Of a stretch of 64,000 nt of DNA, positions 10,209 through 19,951 are shown in pieces (the first letter of the stretch is position 1; each line of letters begins with the position of its first letter). The DNA comes from Apoda limacodes (Eukaryota > Arthropoda > Insecta > Lepidoptera > Limacodidae): NCBI GenBank assembly GCA_946406115.1, contig OX291553.1, forward strand, positions 7,011,001-7,075,000, read 5' to 3'. The position numbers were made by a program, and so were the translations under genes. Under the pieces are notes generated by a model, which was not told where the DNA came from, ran no database searches, and worked only from the letters and a program-made list of their open reading frames with translations.

Positions 10209-11407
10209 AGTAAGAATGACATAGGGGCGATAGGTAAAAATTCGACTCTGCTAATCGTAGTGGCTTAAAAACCTACGTGAATCAATTGTACCAAAAATAA
10301 TCAACAGAGGTCTAGCAATGGGTTTGAAATGAATAGCAAATCATGTGAGACCTTGTCATACATAAAAGAAATAAGTATATAAAGTTAAGGCTACAAAGAT
10401 TTTACGTAAGAATGGACAAAGCTTAAATCTTAAATAGAATTATGTAACCTTCAAAGCAATCAACTTAACTAAAGTTATGATCAAAGAATGGTTCGAGTAT
10501 CTTCGCATATATAAGATCTGCTTACGTATTATATTGATATTTTGTAGTTAATATCCGGATTCCTTGTAAAAAGAAGACGGGTTTTCATACAATAATTGGA
10601 TGTTTGCTATAGACTTTATACTTTTACCAAGAAAGTAGAGCTATCTACTTATGAATATTTGAATTGGAATTGCGCGTGTTGTGTTGTTTTGTGTGACGAC
10701 AGTTGTTTCAGTGACTACGAATAATAATATAATACCAAGGGTATTTATGTAAGGTTAAAAAAAGGAAAAAAATATTTAGTTCTTAGTTATCCTACGGGTA
10801 AATTAGGTCTGAAATGAAAATTTCGTATTATGAACATTTTTTTGTTTTAAAAATGGCAGCAACGAAAAGGGCAGAACAACATCTGCCAGGTCAGCTACTA
10901 AGTACAGCAATAAAGCTCAGAATCAGCAAATAATATAACTTCCGACGTTTACATATTTGGCACTATGTTGATAGATGGTGGTGTTATTATTTCACTTAAA
11001 TGCTATGTATATGTCCAAATATAGTATGGTAGTAGGTTTTTGACGTGACAACGTCTTATAAATTGGTTTGCCGGGTGACACTTCAAGAAACTGCGTTACG
11101 CTCCGCTCACGTTATGCGCTCACAATGAGAGCGAGTGAGAGGCACGCGGCATGGTTAGCCCGCCTAAGAGCGAGAGAGACAGACATAAAAAGTGAAAGGC
11201 ACAAGTTGTCACGATTCCGGACGGTTGTCCGACACTTTTAACTTTAGTAAACTGTTAAAAGGACCTGATACCTGATACTTGATGACCGAATAGTCCATAA
11301 AACGGGGAGAACTCATAATTATTTTAATTACCTATTTATAACGATGTCTCACTCGATTAGGTAACAAACATTTTTTTCATCTCTAATTTTGGTCTACTAC
11401 TAGGTAA
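10209..11407. other. Spacer, nothing recognised
   Basis: A more GC-rich patch at 11090-11170 (GCGTTACGCTCCGCTCACG, GAGCGAGTGAGAGGC) has no reading frame and no recognised family. Confidence 0.45.
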
Positions 11408-11540
11408 ATCCTCATCGACGTGTCACATTTCGTGGTCCGCTGCCTTCTGTATCCACTTCTACCGGCTATCCTTTCAATTCCATCGGTCCATCGAGCTGGA
11501 GTGCATCGTCCGCTTTGCCTTCCGGCTTTAGCTCTTCATA
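11408..11540 (-). mobile_element. RTE-type LINE C-terminal fragment
   Basis: On the minus strand it encodes GRQSGRCTPARWTDGIERIA followed by GRSGYRRQRTTKC. This matches the end of RTE-clade pol proteins, which have a G+P..RW.DDI...AG..W...A.DR pattern. The usual DD is DG here. Only about 130 bp remains. A second piece of the same region lies at 59490-59610. Confidence 0.6.
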
Positions 11541-11778
11541 ATATATTTATACAACTACGAAGCTTCAGCTCTGATGTCTCAATATTAAAAACCTTTGAAT
11601 AAAATTTCTGTTAGGTTACCGTAACTTACCGACGGACGGATGGGCAGACTTGGCGAAATTATAAGAGAAAAAAATTCCATTTATAACTACTTTTTGGCAG
11701 ATTACTATCATAAAAGAAACCCCTACATATATAATGATGCCAAACATTATAGCAAGTAGTGCAGTAATAAGCAAAACA

Positions 11779-11850
11779 GGGCTCGTTCGGGATTTGAACC
11801 GGGGACCTCTCACACCCAAAGCGAGAATCATGCCACTAGACCAACGAGCC
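11779..11850 (-). tRNA. tRNA-Pro(TGG), weakened T stem
   Basis: A 72-nt cloverleaf on the minus strand with acceptor GGCTCGT/ACGAGCC, discriminator C, anticodon stem CTCGC/GTGAG and loop TTTGGGT giving anticodon TGG. The A box TGGTCTAGTGG and B box GGTTCAAATCC are present. Against the copy at 38382-38453 it has a CCCCGG change and GAACG in place of GGACG. These break two of the five T-stem pairs. A TTTT run starts two bases after the gene, as expected for RNA polymerase III termination. It may be a mildly decayed gene or a low-scoring functional one. The open frame 11616-11831 is only a read-through of this tRNA. Confidence 0.75.
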
Positions 11851-12162
11851 GATTGAAATAATTTCTAAACCGAAGTACAACATATTAATGTCAGACATAT
11901 TTGCGTCTAAATTCACCTCACCTGTTCAAATAAGTAAAACTGTAAATGGTAATTATAGGTAAGATGCGTTACAGTTAGGTGTAAAATAAGGTAAGTGAGA
12001 ACTAACAGCAAAAATTATGCTTTCAGATTTTAGCATTGTGGTAATCGAAATCTCATTACTCTCTTTTTCTACCAGCTGCATCAATCTAAACAGACAACAA
12101 GACAAAAATAACAACCATATTAATATCACAGCACAATGTGCCATTCCGTACTAATTCATACT

Positions 12163-12407
12163 AGTCCAGACTAAAAGTATAAATGCGAAAGTATTTCTGT
12201 ATGTCTGTCTATCTGTAGCCTCTTCGCGCTTAAACCGCTGGACCGATTAAGATGAAATTTAGCATGGAGATAGTTTGAGTCCCGAGAATATATAGATAGG
12301 CTGCTTGAGTCACAAACGTCAAGTGTGAGTAGGTTTTTTTCTAGAAGAGGAGTTGCCGTAGAAATCCAACACCGATAAATGTAGGGCGGGCAAAAGCTAG
12401 TATATTA
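12163..12407 (+). repeat. AGCTAG-tail element, copy 1 of a tandem pair
   Basis: Starts CTAAAAGTATAAATGCGAAA, includes CGCTGGACCGATTAAGATGA and AGGAGTTGCCGTAGAAATCC, and ends GGGCGGGCAAAAGCTAGTAT. Both termini of the family are present. Non-coding. Confidence 0.8.
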
Positions 12408-12655
12408 CAAACATAAAAGTAAGTTTGTTTTTTGTTTGTCCTTTGTTTATTTCGCAACGGAGCATCCAATTGAGCTGAAATAGTTGTTCAAATCACAAAG
12501 TTCAAAAGTTCCGGTGGGAATAATCATAACTGAATTCCAAGTGAACAAACTTTAGCTAGCTATAGCAAATTTCGTTACAATAATCAAGGAGTTGCCGTAT
12601 AAATTTCACGTTGATAACCGAATTTAGCGTAAGCGAAGCCCCTGGCAATAGCTAA
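12408..12655 (+). repeat. AGCTAG-tail element, copy 2 of a tandem pair
   Basis: Directly follows copy 1: ACATAAAAGTAAGTTTG start, TTCCGGTGGGAATAATCATA body, GGAGTTGCCGTATAAATTTC, end GCGAAGCCCCTGGCAATAGC. It is diverged from copy 1 in the middle, so this is insertion beside a relative rather than a recent duplication. Confidence 0.75.
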
Positions 12656-13036
12656 TTAATAAAGTTTAGTGCGCATGAATATACTATACAAGGCGAGTCA
12701 AATACGAGTTATTGGGCCCAAGACACTCTATAGGAACGGAAGCTAGGCCTGCAGGGCCTATATATTAAGTAATCGACGACAATTAATCAAGTTAACTCAA
12801 CCGATTCATGTTTAAATTCGTATAATTGCGTAAAAATATAGGTATAAAGTTCACTTAGCGTATAGTGATTCTTACAATATCCAAAATGTAAGGTCTCATG
12901 TTGTTGTAAATTTGAAGTTCTTCAAATTCTGAAATAGAGGTTTCATTCGAAAGTAAATTTTTTTTTTTGTTTATATTATTTTTTTATGTACCTAATTAAG
13001 GAGCTTTATTAATTATTTTATTCTATATAAGTTAAT
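12656..13036. other. AT-rich spacer
   Basis: Nothing recognised. Confidence 0.45.
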
Positions 13037-13157
13037 AAAAGAAGTTATTAGATTTTTTAAGGGTCGGCAACGCGCGAGTTTTCTATAGGCTGCGGTAACC
13101 GCTTACCATCAGGCGGACCGTAAGCTTGTTTGCCACCTTATTGGTTTACAAAAAATG
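13037..13157 (+). mobile_element. LINE-A 3' end, about 120 bp
   Basis: KEVIRFFKGRQR-coding bases, then GCTTACCATCAGGCGGACCG and TTTGCCACCTTATTGGTTTA with an A-run. Extreme 5' truncation. Confidence 0.85.
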
Positions 13158-13299
13158 GTATTGCCGGCGGCTTCTTGCGCGTGTATGGCCCTATGCATGT
13201 AATGCATCTCCGCTAATACTGAGCGGTTGTGGGTAAAATGTGACTTAGGATTTTCACACACATGTTACAGTTATATAACAACAATGATATAATACTAAC

Positions 13300-13562
13300 T
13301 TTCCCCTGTGGCTTTGCCCGTGCGTAATTCTTTTATCAGCGTGGAAGTCCTACAGCAATTCTTTAGTTACCTATGTACAGTAAGGATGTTTTTTATACTA
13401 AGCTATAGCTGTACCTATAGGAATTCGGTTATAGGTAGTTGTTCCTGCGGGAACCGGGATTTATGTGTTAATTCAGGATACACGTTATCTCGATTCCAAA
13501 TTTCAGCCAAATCGGTTCAGCCATTACAGCGTGAAGGAGTTACAAATATACTAACTCACCAT
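13300..13562 (-). repeat. AGCTAG-tail element, minus-strand copy
   Basis: The minus-strand end is represented by CTGTGGCTTTGCCCGTGCG. The body has GCGTGGAAGTCCTACAGCAA, and the opposite end AATCGGTTCAGCCATTACAG, CGTGAAGGAGTTACAAATAT. The 100-codon open frame here is a shadow of this repeat. Confidence 0.75.
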
Positions 13563-14700
13563 TGTTTACCAAACATAAAAATATTACCTTTTTTCAGGTC
13601 AAGTAACTAGCATCGTGTAAATCAGCCGTGATGTCAAAAAATAAAATTATATTTTCTGTTTATATCTATTAGTTTTATATTTGGAACCTTTTGAAAAAAG
13701 TCCTAAATATAACACTTCCACTAAAGTTTTTAATAAGTGGCGAGAACCTAGTACAGATTTTCGGAGAATGTTTTATAGGTTTATTTTGAAGAATGGCATC
13801 TATTTATGGTCCCGTTCCGCAACGTTGGGTGCCATTACATTGCAAGTTCTTTCATGCTAGTGTTCAAATTAGGCATCAAATTGACCAAAATATAACGTTT
13901 ACAAATAAACTTATTATCCTAATATGTATTTTATTTTCTCAGTCGTAAATATAACCTTGTATGTCAGTAACTGCACAATTTTTTTTTCTAATTCCGCGAC
14001 AGTTGCAGAAACAGCTATTTTGAGTCACTAATAATTCAATACATTGTAACCTAGTTTTGCGTAAAGACTGTTTTAATGTAGGTTAAACCTGGAACTCGTG
14101 ACACAACGACAACCCTTGAAATGTAGATAACAATTTACATTTAATTTGTTCAACGCTCAGACTAATGTCTCTTCTATAGTTCTAGGTTTAAGTGAGGCAT
14201 CCTAAACGGAAATTAAAGTCCTCAATCACGTTCTGCCTTGGTTTTCTTGTTCAGACGAGGTAAAGTTACGCTAAAGTGACATAAAATAAAAGGATATTGC
14301 CTGAAATCTTACCATAGATAAAGGTTTGTATATTAGTTTTGGTGCTTCTATTTGTTATTGCGTTTATTCTGTTTGATAGAAACAATAGGTTTTTTTTTAA
14401 TGAAGACGATGATTTATAGCAGAGTTCTGCTAGGATCACATAGGTGGCGTTCTTGTCAAGTTAGCAATTCTATTTAAGAACTAAAATTATTTATATTGTA
14501 CCCATCTTCCAAGCCTAATCGTCTACCAAACCAAATTGGTCCTTCATAATATTAAATTTTATAAACAAAATTCAATAAAAAAAAAACCCTAAAATAAAAT
14601 TGTAATATAAAACTAATATAAAGATAAAACTAATTATTTAATAGGATCGTGGAAGATCGAGGACTTAGAAAAAAATAGTTTATTTTTTTAGAAAATTAAA
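13563..14700. other. Spacer, nothing recognised
   Basis: No coding or repeat signal beyond A/T runs. Confidence 0.45.
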
Positions 14701-15335
14701 AACCGGCCAAGTGCTATTGGACTCGCGCACCGACGGTTCCGTACCTACCACTATTTATGTAATAATCTACAAACACACACAAAAATATTTTTTTATTTCA
14801 GTTGATTGAATGAAAGGTAAATTGCGGTTTACGATTTATGACGTATTAAATAAAAACTACTTACTAGATCTCGTTCATTGGTTTGAGTTTGGTTCGGGGG
14901 AAGTTTGCATGGTAATGTACATCATATATTTTTTTTGATTTATCATTCTCTTATTTTAAAAATTATAATACATTTTACCACTTAGCAAGTGTCTCTCGCG
15001 CAAAATATTCAGTTTAGAAAAAAATTACACTAGAAACCTCCATATCATTTTTGAAGACCTGTCTATACCCCACACGTATGGATTTGATGAAAAAAAAATT
15101 TTTGAGTTTCAGTTCTATGTATGGGCAACCCCAAAAATTTATTATTTTTTTTCTATTTTTGGGTGAAAATCTTAAAGCGGTTCACAGAATACATCGACTT
15201 ACCAAGTTTTAACGGTATAGTTGTTATAATTTCGGAAAAAAGTGTCTGTGACAAACGGCGGACAGACAGACAGACAGACATGACGAATCTATAAGGATTC
15301 CGTTTCTTGCCATTTGGCTACGGAACCATAAAAAG
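14701..15335 (+). repeat. GAGTCGG-repeat, long complete copy
   Basis: Starts AACCGGCCAAGTGCTATTGG, ACTCGCGCACCGACGGTTCC, GTACC and ends GGACAGACAGACAGACAGAC, ATGACGAATCTATAAGGATT, CCG...GGCTACGGAACCATAAAAAG. The body contains GAAGTTTGCATGGTAATGTA and GCGGTTCACAGAATACATC. About 635 bp, non-coding. This is the best-preserved long member in the window. A SINE follows within a few bases. Confidence 0.85.
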
Positions 15336-15339
15336 GGCA

Positions 15340-15675
15340 TTACTTATCAGCCTTCATACGTCCGCACTGCTGGGGCACGGCGTACCCTCTTAAGCGAGGG
15401 TGATTGGGCCATAGTCCACACGCGGGCCCAGTGGATCCTGTGGACTTCACATACGTCATTTTTTTTTCTTGACGTATGCAGGTTTCCTCACGATGTTTTC
15501 CTTCACCGAAAAGCCAGTGGTGTGAATAAATCAGTGTACTTGAGAAATTAAGAAAAGACTCATTGGTACACACCGACCCCGGGGTTCGAACCTCCGCCAC
15601 TTGGGACGTGAAGTGAAATTTAACCCCCTCGGCCACCACCGACTTTTAAACCCCTCGGCCACCACCGGCTGACCG
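15340..15675 (-). mobile_element. tRNA-derived SINE
   Basis: On the minus strand the head (about 15643 to 15571) has an RNA polymerase III A box TGGCCGAGGGGGTT and a B box GGTTCGAACCCC in the correct order. The body carries TTTTCGGTGAAGGAAAACAT then CGTGAGGAAACC, which I recognise as a widespread lepidopteran SINE. The far end is near 15345. The head is partly duplicated: CCCCTCGGCCACCACCG occurs at 15626 and again at 15650. The 99-codon minus frame is a shadow. Confidence 0.85.
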
Positions 15676-15879
15676 ACACCGACACCGAAAAGCTAATCGG
15701 ACAGAGGATATTACTTTCATTACTAGAACGGTGTTTCAGTCTTGCTCTTTAAGAACCTATGGTCTACGTTACATAATTAGGTCCTACCATTTAGACGTTC
15801 ACATAGCCAAACCTTCGAACCTTTGTACTTTAATATTCAAGTTTCATGTTCATATTGTCTTATAAACTTTATTTCCATA
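15676..15879. other. Short spacer
   Basis: Nothing recognised. Confidence 0.4.
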
Positions 15880-16092
15880 CTTGTTAGATAGGTAGGTAGG
15901 TAGGTGTTAGGTAGGTAGTAGACACAGACTGCTTTTTATTCCGGAAAATTTATAAGTTCTCGCAGTTATAACAATAAAAGTGTTTAAGGAGCTATAAAGG
16001 AGCTATAGTTCCTTACACTATAATCAAGAAGTTGTTATAAAAGTCCCACGCTGATAAACGGATATAGAACAGATGAAGCAGCGGGTAAAGGC
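15880..16092 (+). repeat. AGCTAG-tail element with GGTA microsatellite
   Basis: Begins with (GGTA)n at 15891-15906. Then follow GACTGCTTTTTATTCCGGAA, AATCAAGAAGTTGTTATAAA, TCCCACGCTGATAAACGGAT and the altered end GAAGCAGCGGGTAAAGGC. Confidence 0.6.
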
Positions 16093-16371
16093 TTATATAA
16101 CTATAGCTAACTAAAGTTATTATACTTAGGTTATCGCCGATGGATTCTTACCTTGCAAGAGCTAGGATAAACAAACTGAACACACTCTGACATGGGGTCG
16201 CAATACAGCTAAGTCAATACAACGTTTATTGATCATTCCTTTTATATTTTACCCTCAGGCTTCTTCCAATGGGAGATTCGTTAGGTAATTGTATTTGTAC
16301 AGCACTAACTTCCTGTTACCTTATTGCGTTTATATAGGACATTGTTGGTCAACAACAGCTCAGAGGAGTAG

Positions 16372-16490
16372 AAGGGGTGGCCCAGTTACAGTCGTTAACG
16401 TGGCCAGACGTTGGATGGGTGACCGTTAGTGTCTTTAGCTACTCCGTGCTTCGGAGGACCCGTTAACTATTGGACGTTAGTCGTTATTTA
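16372..16490 (+). mobile_element. 5S rRNA-derived SINE-like repeat
   Basis: GGCCAGACGTTGGATGGGTGACCG at 16402-16425 corresponds to the 5S rRNA C-box region (GTACTTGGATGGGTGACCG in 5S). It is followed by GCTACTCCGTGCTTCGGAGG and CCCGTTAACTATTGGACG, a phrase I recognise from lepidopteran short repeats. No complete 5S gene is present. Confidence 0.65.
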
Positions 16491-16536
16491 TATGCTATGT
16501 AGTATTTAACAGCAATTATTTTTACCCGACTGTAAT

Positions 16537-16700
16537 TTTTAGGGTTCCGTGATCAATAAGGAAGCCTTATAGTTTCGCTATGTCCATCAGTCTGTCCATC
16601 TGTTGGATAGCTCGTTTAACTTTTATAATTTCAAGTTTACTAAGATGAAGTTGGTACTTGTGTAAAACAGGTATAAAATATAAGTTTATGAACCATGTAA
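16537..16700 (-). repeat. GAGTCGG-repeat, 3' part
   Basis: TTTTTAGGGTTCCGTGATCA is the reverse complement of the family end TACGGAACCCTAAAAA. TTTCGCTATGTCCATCAGTC and TGTCCATCTG correspond to the (GGACAGAC)n zone. The other end is not found next to it. Confidence 0.7.
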
Positions 16701-16890
16701 CATTACAGATAAAGAAAATAATAACGTTCTGAATTGTAACACAGAAAATTAATAACAATATTTACGTTTGAATTCTAAGCGCGGCGCTTGGCGGTACAGG
16801 GTACAAAATCATAATTAGTTGTTCTATCGTAAAAACAGTAACACATAAAATCTTGCAGTGATAATTAGCTCTAAAATATAACAAATAATT

Positions 16891-17160
16891 AAAACCGGCC
16901 AGGTGTGAGACGGGCCCGAGCCATTTACCACCTTAAATCACCGTTACAGCTCCATCTAGTTATCACTAAGCGAAACATTAACACATTTGTTTGTTGGAGG
17001 CAATATTCAAAGTTCATCAACATCAGGCTTGGACAGTAATTGGATGGGTGACCGCTTAGCTGCACACTTTTTATTTTTGTTTGTGTTTGTAAATTACTTA
17101 GTTAATGGTGGTAGGTGCAGAACCTCTGGTGCGCACGACCGACTCGCACTTGGCTGTTTC
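16891..17160. mobile_element. TIR element with a 5S rRNA-like core
   Basis: Left end AAACCGGCCAGGTGTGAGAC and right end CCGACTCGCACTTGGCTGTTT are imperfect terminal inverted repeats. Both are versions of the GAGTCGG-repeat terminus. Inside, 17009-17067 resembles 5S rRNA on the plus strand: AAGTTCATCAACATCAGGCT, TGGACAGTAATTGGATGGGT and GACCGCTTAG align with 5S AAGTTAAGCAACGTCGGGC, GGTCAGTACTTGGATGGGT and GACCGCCTGG. About 270 bp, non-coding. Confidence 0.75.
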
Positions 17161-17590
17161 GCTTGTTTGTTACAGTTGGAAGTTAAAAATTAATAGACAT
17201 AGAAATAGATGTAAACAAATTTTAAATATATTGCAATGCCATAGATTTTTTAATAATACATAGTTGTGAACCACAGACTAAGGCCATATTACTTTGTAAT
17301 TTAATATATCGCTTTGTACTACACTTAACGCACAAAGTAATGAAATTGCCACTAATAACTATCTTAGTATTCGTTTCTACCCACTTATACTGTATTATAA
17401 TTCCACTCAATGATTCTAAGTTAATTGAGTTCTTATTTGGATTGCTCACACCTAATAATTATAATATGATGTACGACAACGAGGAACCCTAGCCCACCGT
17501 GACTAAGAAATAAATAAAATGTAATCAAATAAAATATAAATAAAATAAAATAAAATCTTTCTTAGAAACAATAACGTGAGTTTGGAGAGT
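17161..17590. other. AT-rich spacer
   Basis: Nothing recognised; TAAAATAAAATAAAA microsatellite near 17528-17554. Confidence 0.45.
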
Positions 17591-17960
17591 GAGTGAGAGA
17601 GTAAGATGGAAAACGGTGTAAGTTAGAAAACTAACAAAAGCGACGAATTTTGCACCTAAATTTGGTTGTTGGCAACATTGTTTTGATCTGCCTTTTATTG
17701 CGTCCCGCCATTCAGTCGCTGCGAGTCAGTTGCGAAACATGCCATTTTCGTCTTAATATTGTGTTTTTTTTATCTTACTATGTAAGCAGGTAAGATAGAA
17801 TTTATTTTGAATTATATTTGTGGTGATAAAAAAATATAGAATAAAACTACACTGCGTGAAAGTGAAGTTAATCGGTATTTTACGAGTTCTTGTGGTGTTT
17901 CATCTTACACCGCTAATTTTGCCGGGTTAAGACGGAAATATTAAACTTTTCATCTTACCC
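17591..17960. repeat. Cluster of CATCTTAC motifs in both orientations
   Basis: GTAAGATGGAAAA at 17601, TATCTTAC/GTAAGATA inverted pair at about 17773-17799, CATCTTAC at 17902-17909 and CTTTTCATCTTAC at 17946-17958. Outer motifs are inverted relative to each other, about 350 bp apart. It could be a decayed MITE. No target-site duplication was identified. Confidence 0.35.
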
Positions 17961-19539
17961 CTTTTATAAACTCATAGTAAATGTCAGGTGTTTTCAACCT
18001 GTGGATTTCTCAGTTGTTTTTCAGTGAACCATTCAATTTTTTTTTTCAAATAAAACTTAGAAGGTTAAGAAAAATATACCTACTACTATTAATGTACAAT
18101 TTTAGCTGATTGTAATACATTTTGTGAGTTTTAACTGCGTGAAAATACTTGCCGAGTCATCCAAGTTCCAGGTAACGATCTGCAGCGCCTTTAAATAGAT
18201 CAAAACCACGACTGGTCTGTTAAACATATTTATTTACACATTTAACAATGATGCTTGGCGTTTTAAAATTTGCAACTTTTTTTAGTCAATCTAAACATAC
18301 TTACTATGATGAACAAAATTAATTTGAGTTTAAATAATTTTATATTTAGCAACAGTAATATTTTTCTTATAAAATAAATTTATTAATTAACGTCATACAA
18401 GTAATTAGCCGTGCGTTGCGGCAACGGTGCTGTGCCGTTCCTGTGTGCCATAGCTGGGCTGGTGTGCATCCAGTTTATGCCTGATATCCTACATCAATGT
18501 GACTGTTACTATACTACTACATAAGTACCAAATAAAAAATATGAATAATTTGCAATTAAAGATAACATTTTTAACTAAATCGTGTTTGTTTTATTTGTCA
18601 CCCTTCAAACTATAAATAAACAACTGCTAAAAGGTTGAGAACTCCTTAGGTGCTGTTCTATATTAAAAGAAAAATCAGCTGGCATTTCTATATAAAAGTT
18701 AGTTTTTTTAATAAATTAAAAACATAGAAAGCCAGTCAAAAACGTAAGCGCTCTACGCGTAAGCGACATAAAATGTGACGCGTGTAATTCAACCTAATGA
18801 AAGCAGGCAAAGTACGTATAGAGTTCGGACACATTATTCATACTTAGGAGCAGGGTTAAGATGGTTTTTGCTTCTTTTATACTTGACTTGCTCAACTGGC
18901 GTCTATCGTCCCCTTAAGTACCTACTGTTGCGTTTGTACAAGAGAAAAGATACAACGTTGACCTCGAAGGTAGATCTAGATTGTATATTGCCATGGCTTA
19001 CAGCAATATATATCACAAATTATAATATAAAATGGGAAAAAGAAAAGTTGAAATGGCTGACTTAAGATCGTAATTCAAATCTTTTTCAAATTTTTTTTTA
19101 ACACCCTAAGCACTCTTTTGTTTTTGAGAATATTTTGGTTATTTCATAGATAAACCACAACGATTCCTGTCATACAAAATATTTGTTGTGTAAGAAATTG
19201 TTTAATGCGAAAGTTTCTCCCTGAAGTTGTTTTACTTAGGAATTTCCCAAACAACAATTTCAACAAGTTGCTAAGAGTTGTTAACTAGTGACGGCAAGTA
19301 TTCATAAAGCGAAAGCTTAACATCTGCTTAAAGCCTGTCTGCAACAGTTTTCATATCTCGTTGCGGTTTAAGTGGGCTAAGTAGAACTTTAAAATTGAAA
19401 TAAATTATTTTATTTAAAAATGAAAAAAGTTTTAGTTTAATAAAAGTTTGTAAGTATTTAAATAATCCTACACACGCTGCCCTACAACTATAGACGATTT
19501 GGGTGTTTTCTATGTATAATATTAACTTATTCACAATTT
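17961..19539. other. Spacer, nothing recognised
   Basis: The frame at 18775-19065 (96 codons) has no recognisable motif and a basic, mixed composition; it is probably chance. A GC-rich patch at 18410-18480 (GTGCGTTGCGGCAACGGTGC) has no assigned function. Confidence 0.45.
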
Positions 19540-19612
19540 TTTTTTATAACACTAGGAAGCAAACAAGCAAACCGGTCCGCCTGATGGTAAGCAGTCACCA
19601 TAGCCTATATAT
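19540..19612 (-). mobile_element. LINE-A 3' end, about 70 bp
   Basis: The reverse complement reads CTTACCATCAGGCGGACCGG, TTTGCTTGTTTGC, CTAGTGTTATAAAAA, the family 3' terminus with an A-run. Confidence 0.8.
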
Positions 19613-19898
19613 TTAGTAACTGAGGACCGAGCTTTGCTCGTTTTTTTTAACAACGCTGTCTATTGTCAAGTAGCTTTAATGTTGTTTAATAACGCAATCT
19701 ATTGTCCAGTAGCTTTAGTATTGCTGTGTCGGTAAAAATAATAGTATTACTACTCGCCAATAGATGTTATATTTTTCAGTTTTTCATTGCCTGGAAACAC
19801 GGATAAAACGATGTTTTCTAAAAATGAAACCATAGCTAGATCGATTTATTACCCCCGAAGCCCGCAGCATAATAATTTCCGAGATTCAGATTATATAT

Positions 19899-19901
<3 letters not shown>

Positions 19902-19949
<48 letters not shown>
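19902..19949. repeat. (TA)24 microsatellite
   Basis: An uninterrupted TA dinucleotide run of 48 bases. It explains the IYIYIY frame read from this region. Confidence 0.97.

Positions 19950-19951
<2 letters not shown>

Noticed and set aside
11616..11831. 71-codon minus-strand frame starting MILALGVRGP
   Set aside because: It is a read-through of the tRNA-Pro gene at 11779-11850; the same peptide start appears at 38240-38434 over the other tRNA-Pro.
13308..13610. 100-codon plus-strand frame
   Set aside because: It lies within a minus-strand copy of a common short element and has no domain.
15340..15639. 99-codon minus-strand frame
   Set aside because: It is translated from the body and tRNA-like head of a SINE.
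16402..16425. A functional 5S rRNA gene
   Set aside because: Only the C-box region of about 25 bases matches; the rest of the 120-nt gene is absent.
18775..19065. 96-codon frame as a host gene exon
   Set aside because: No domain and no convincing codon bias; splice signals cannot be judged without transcripts.
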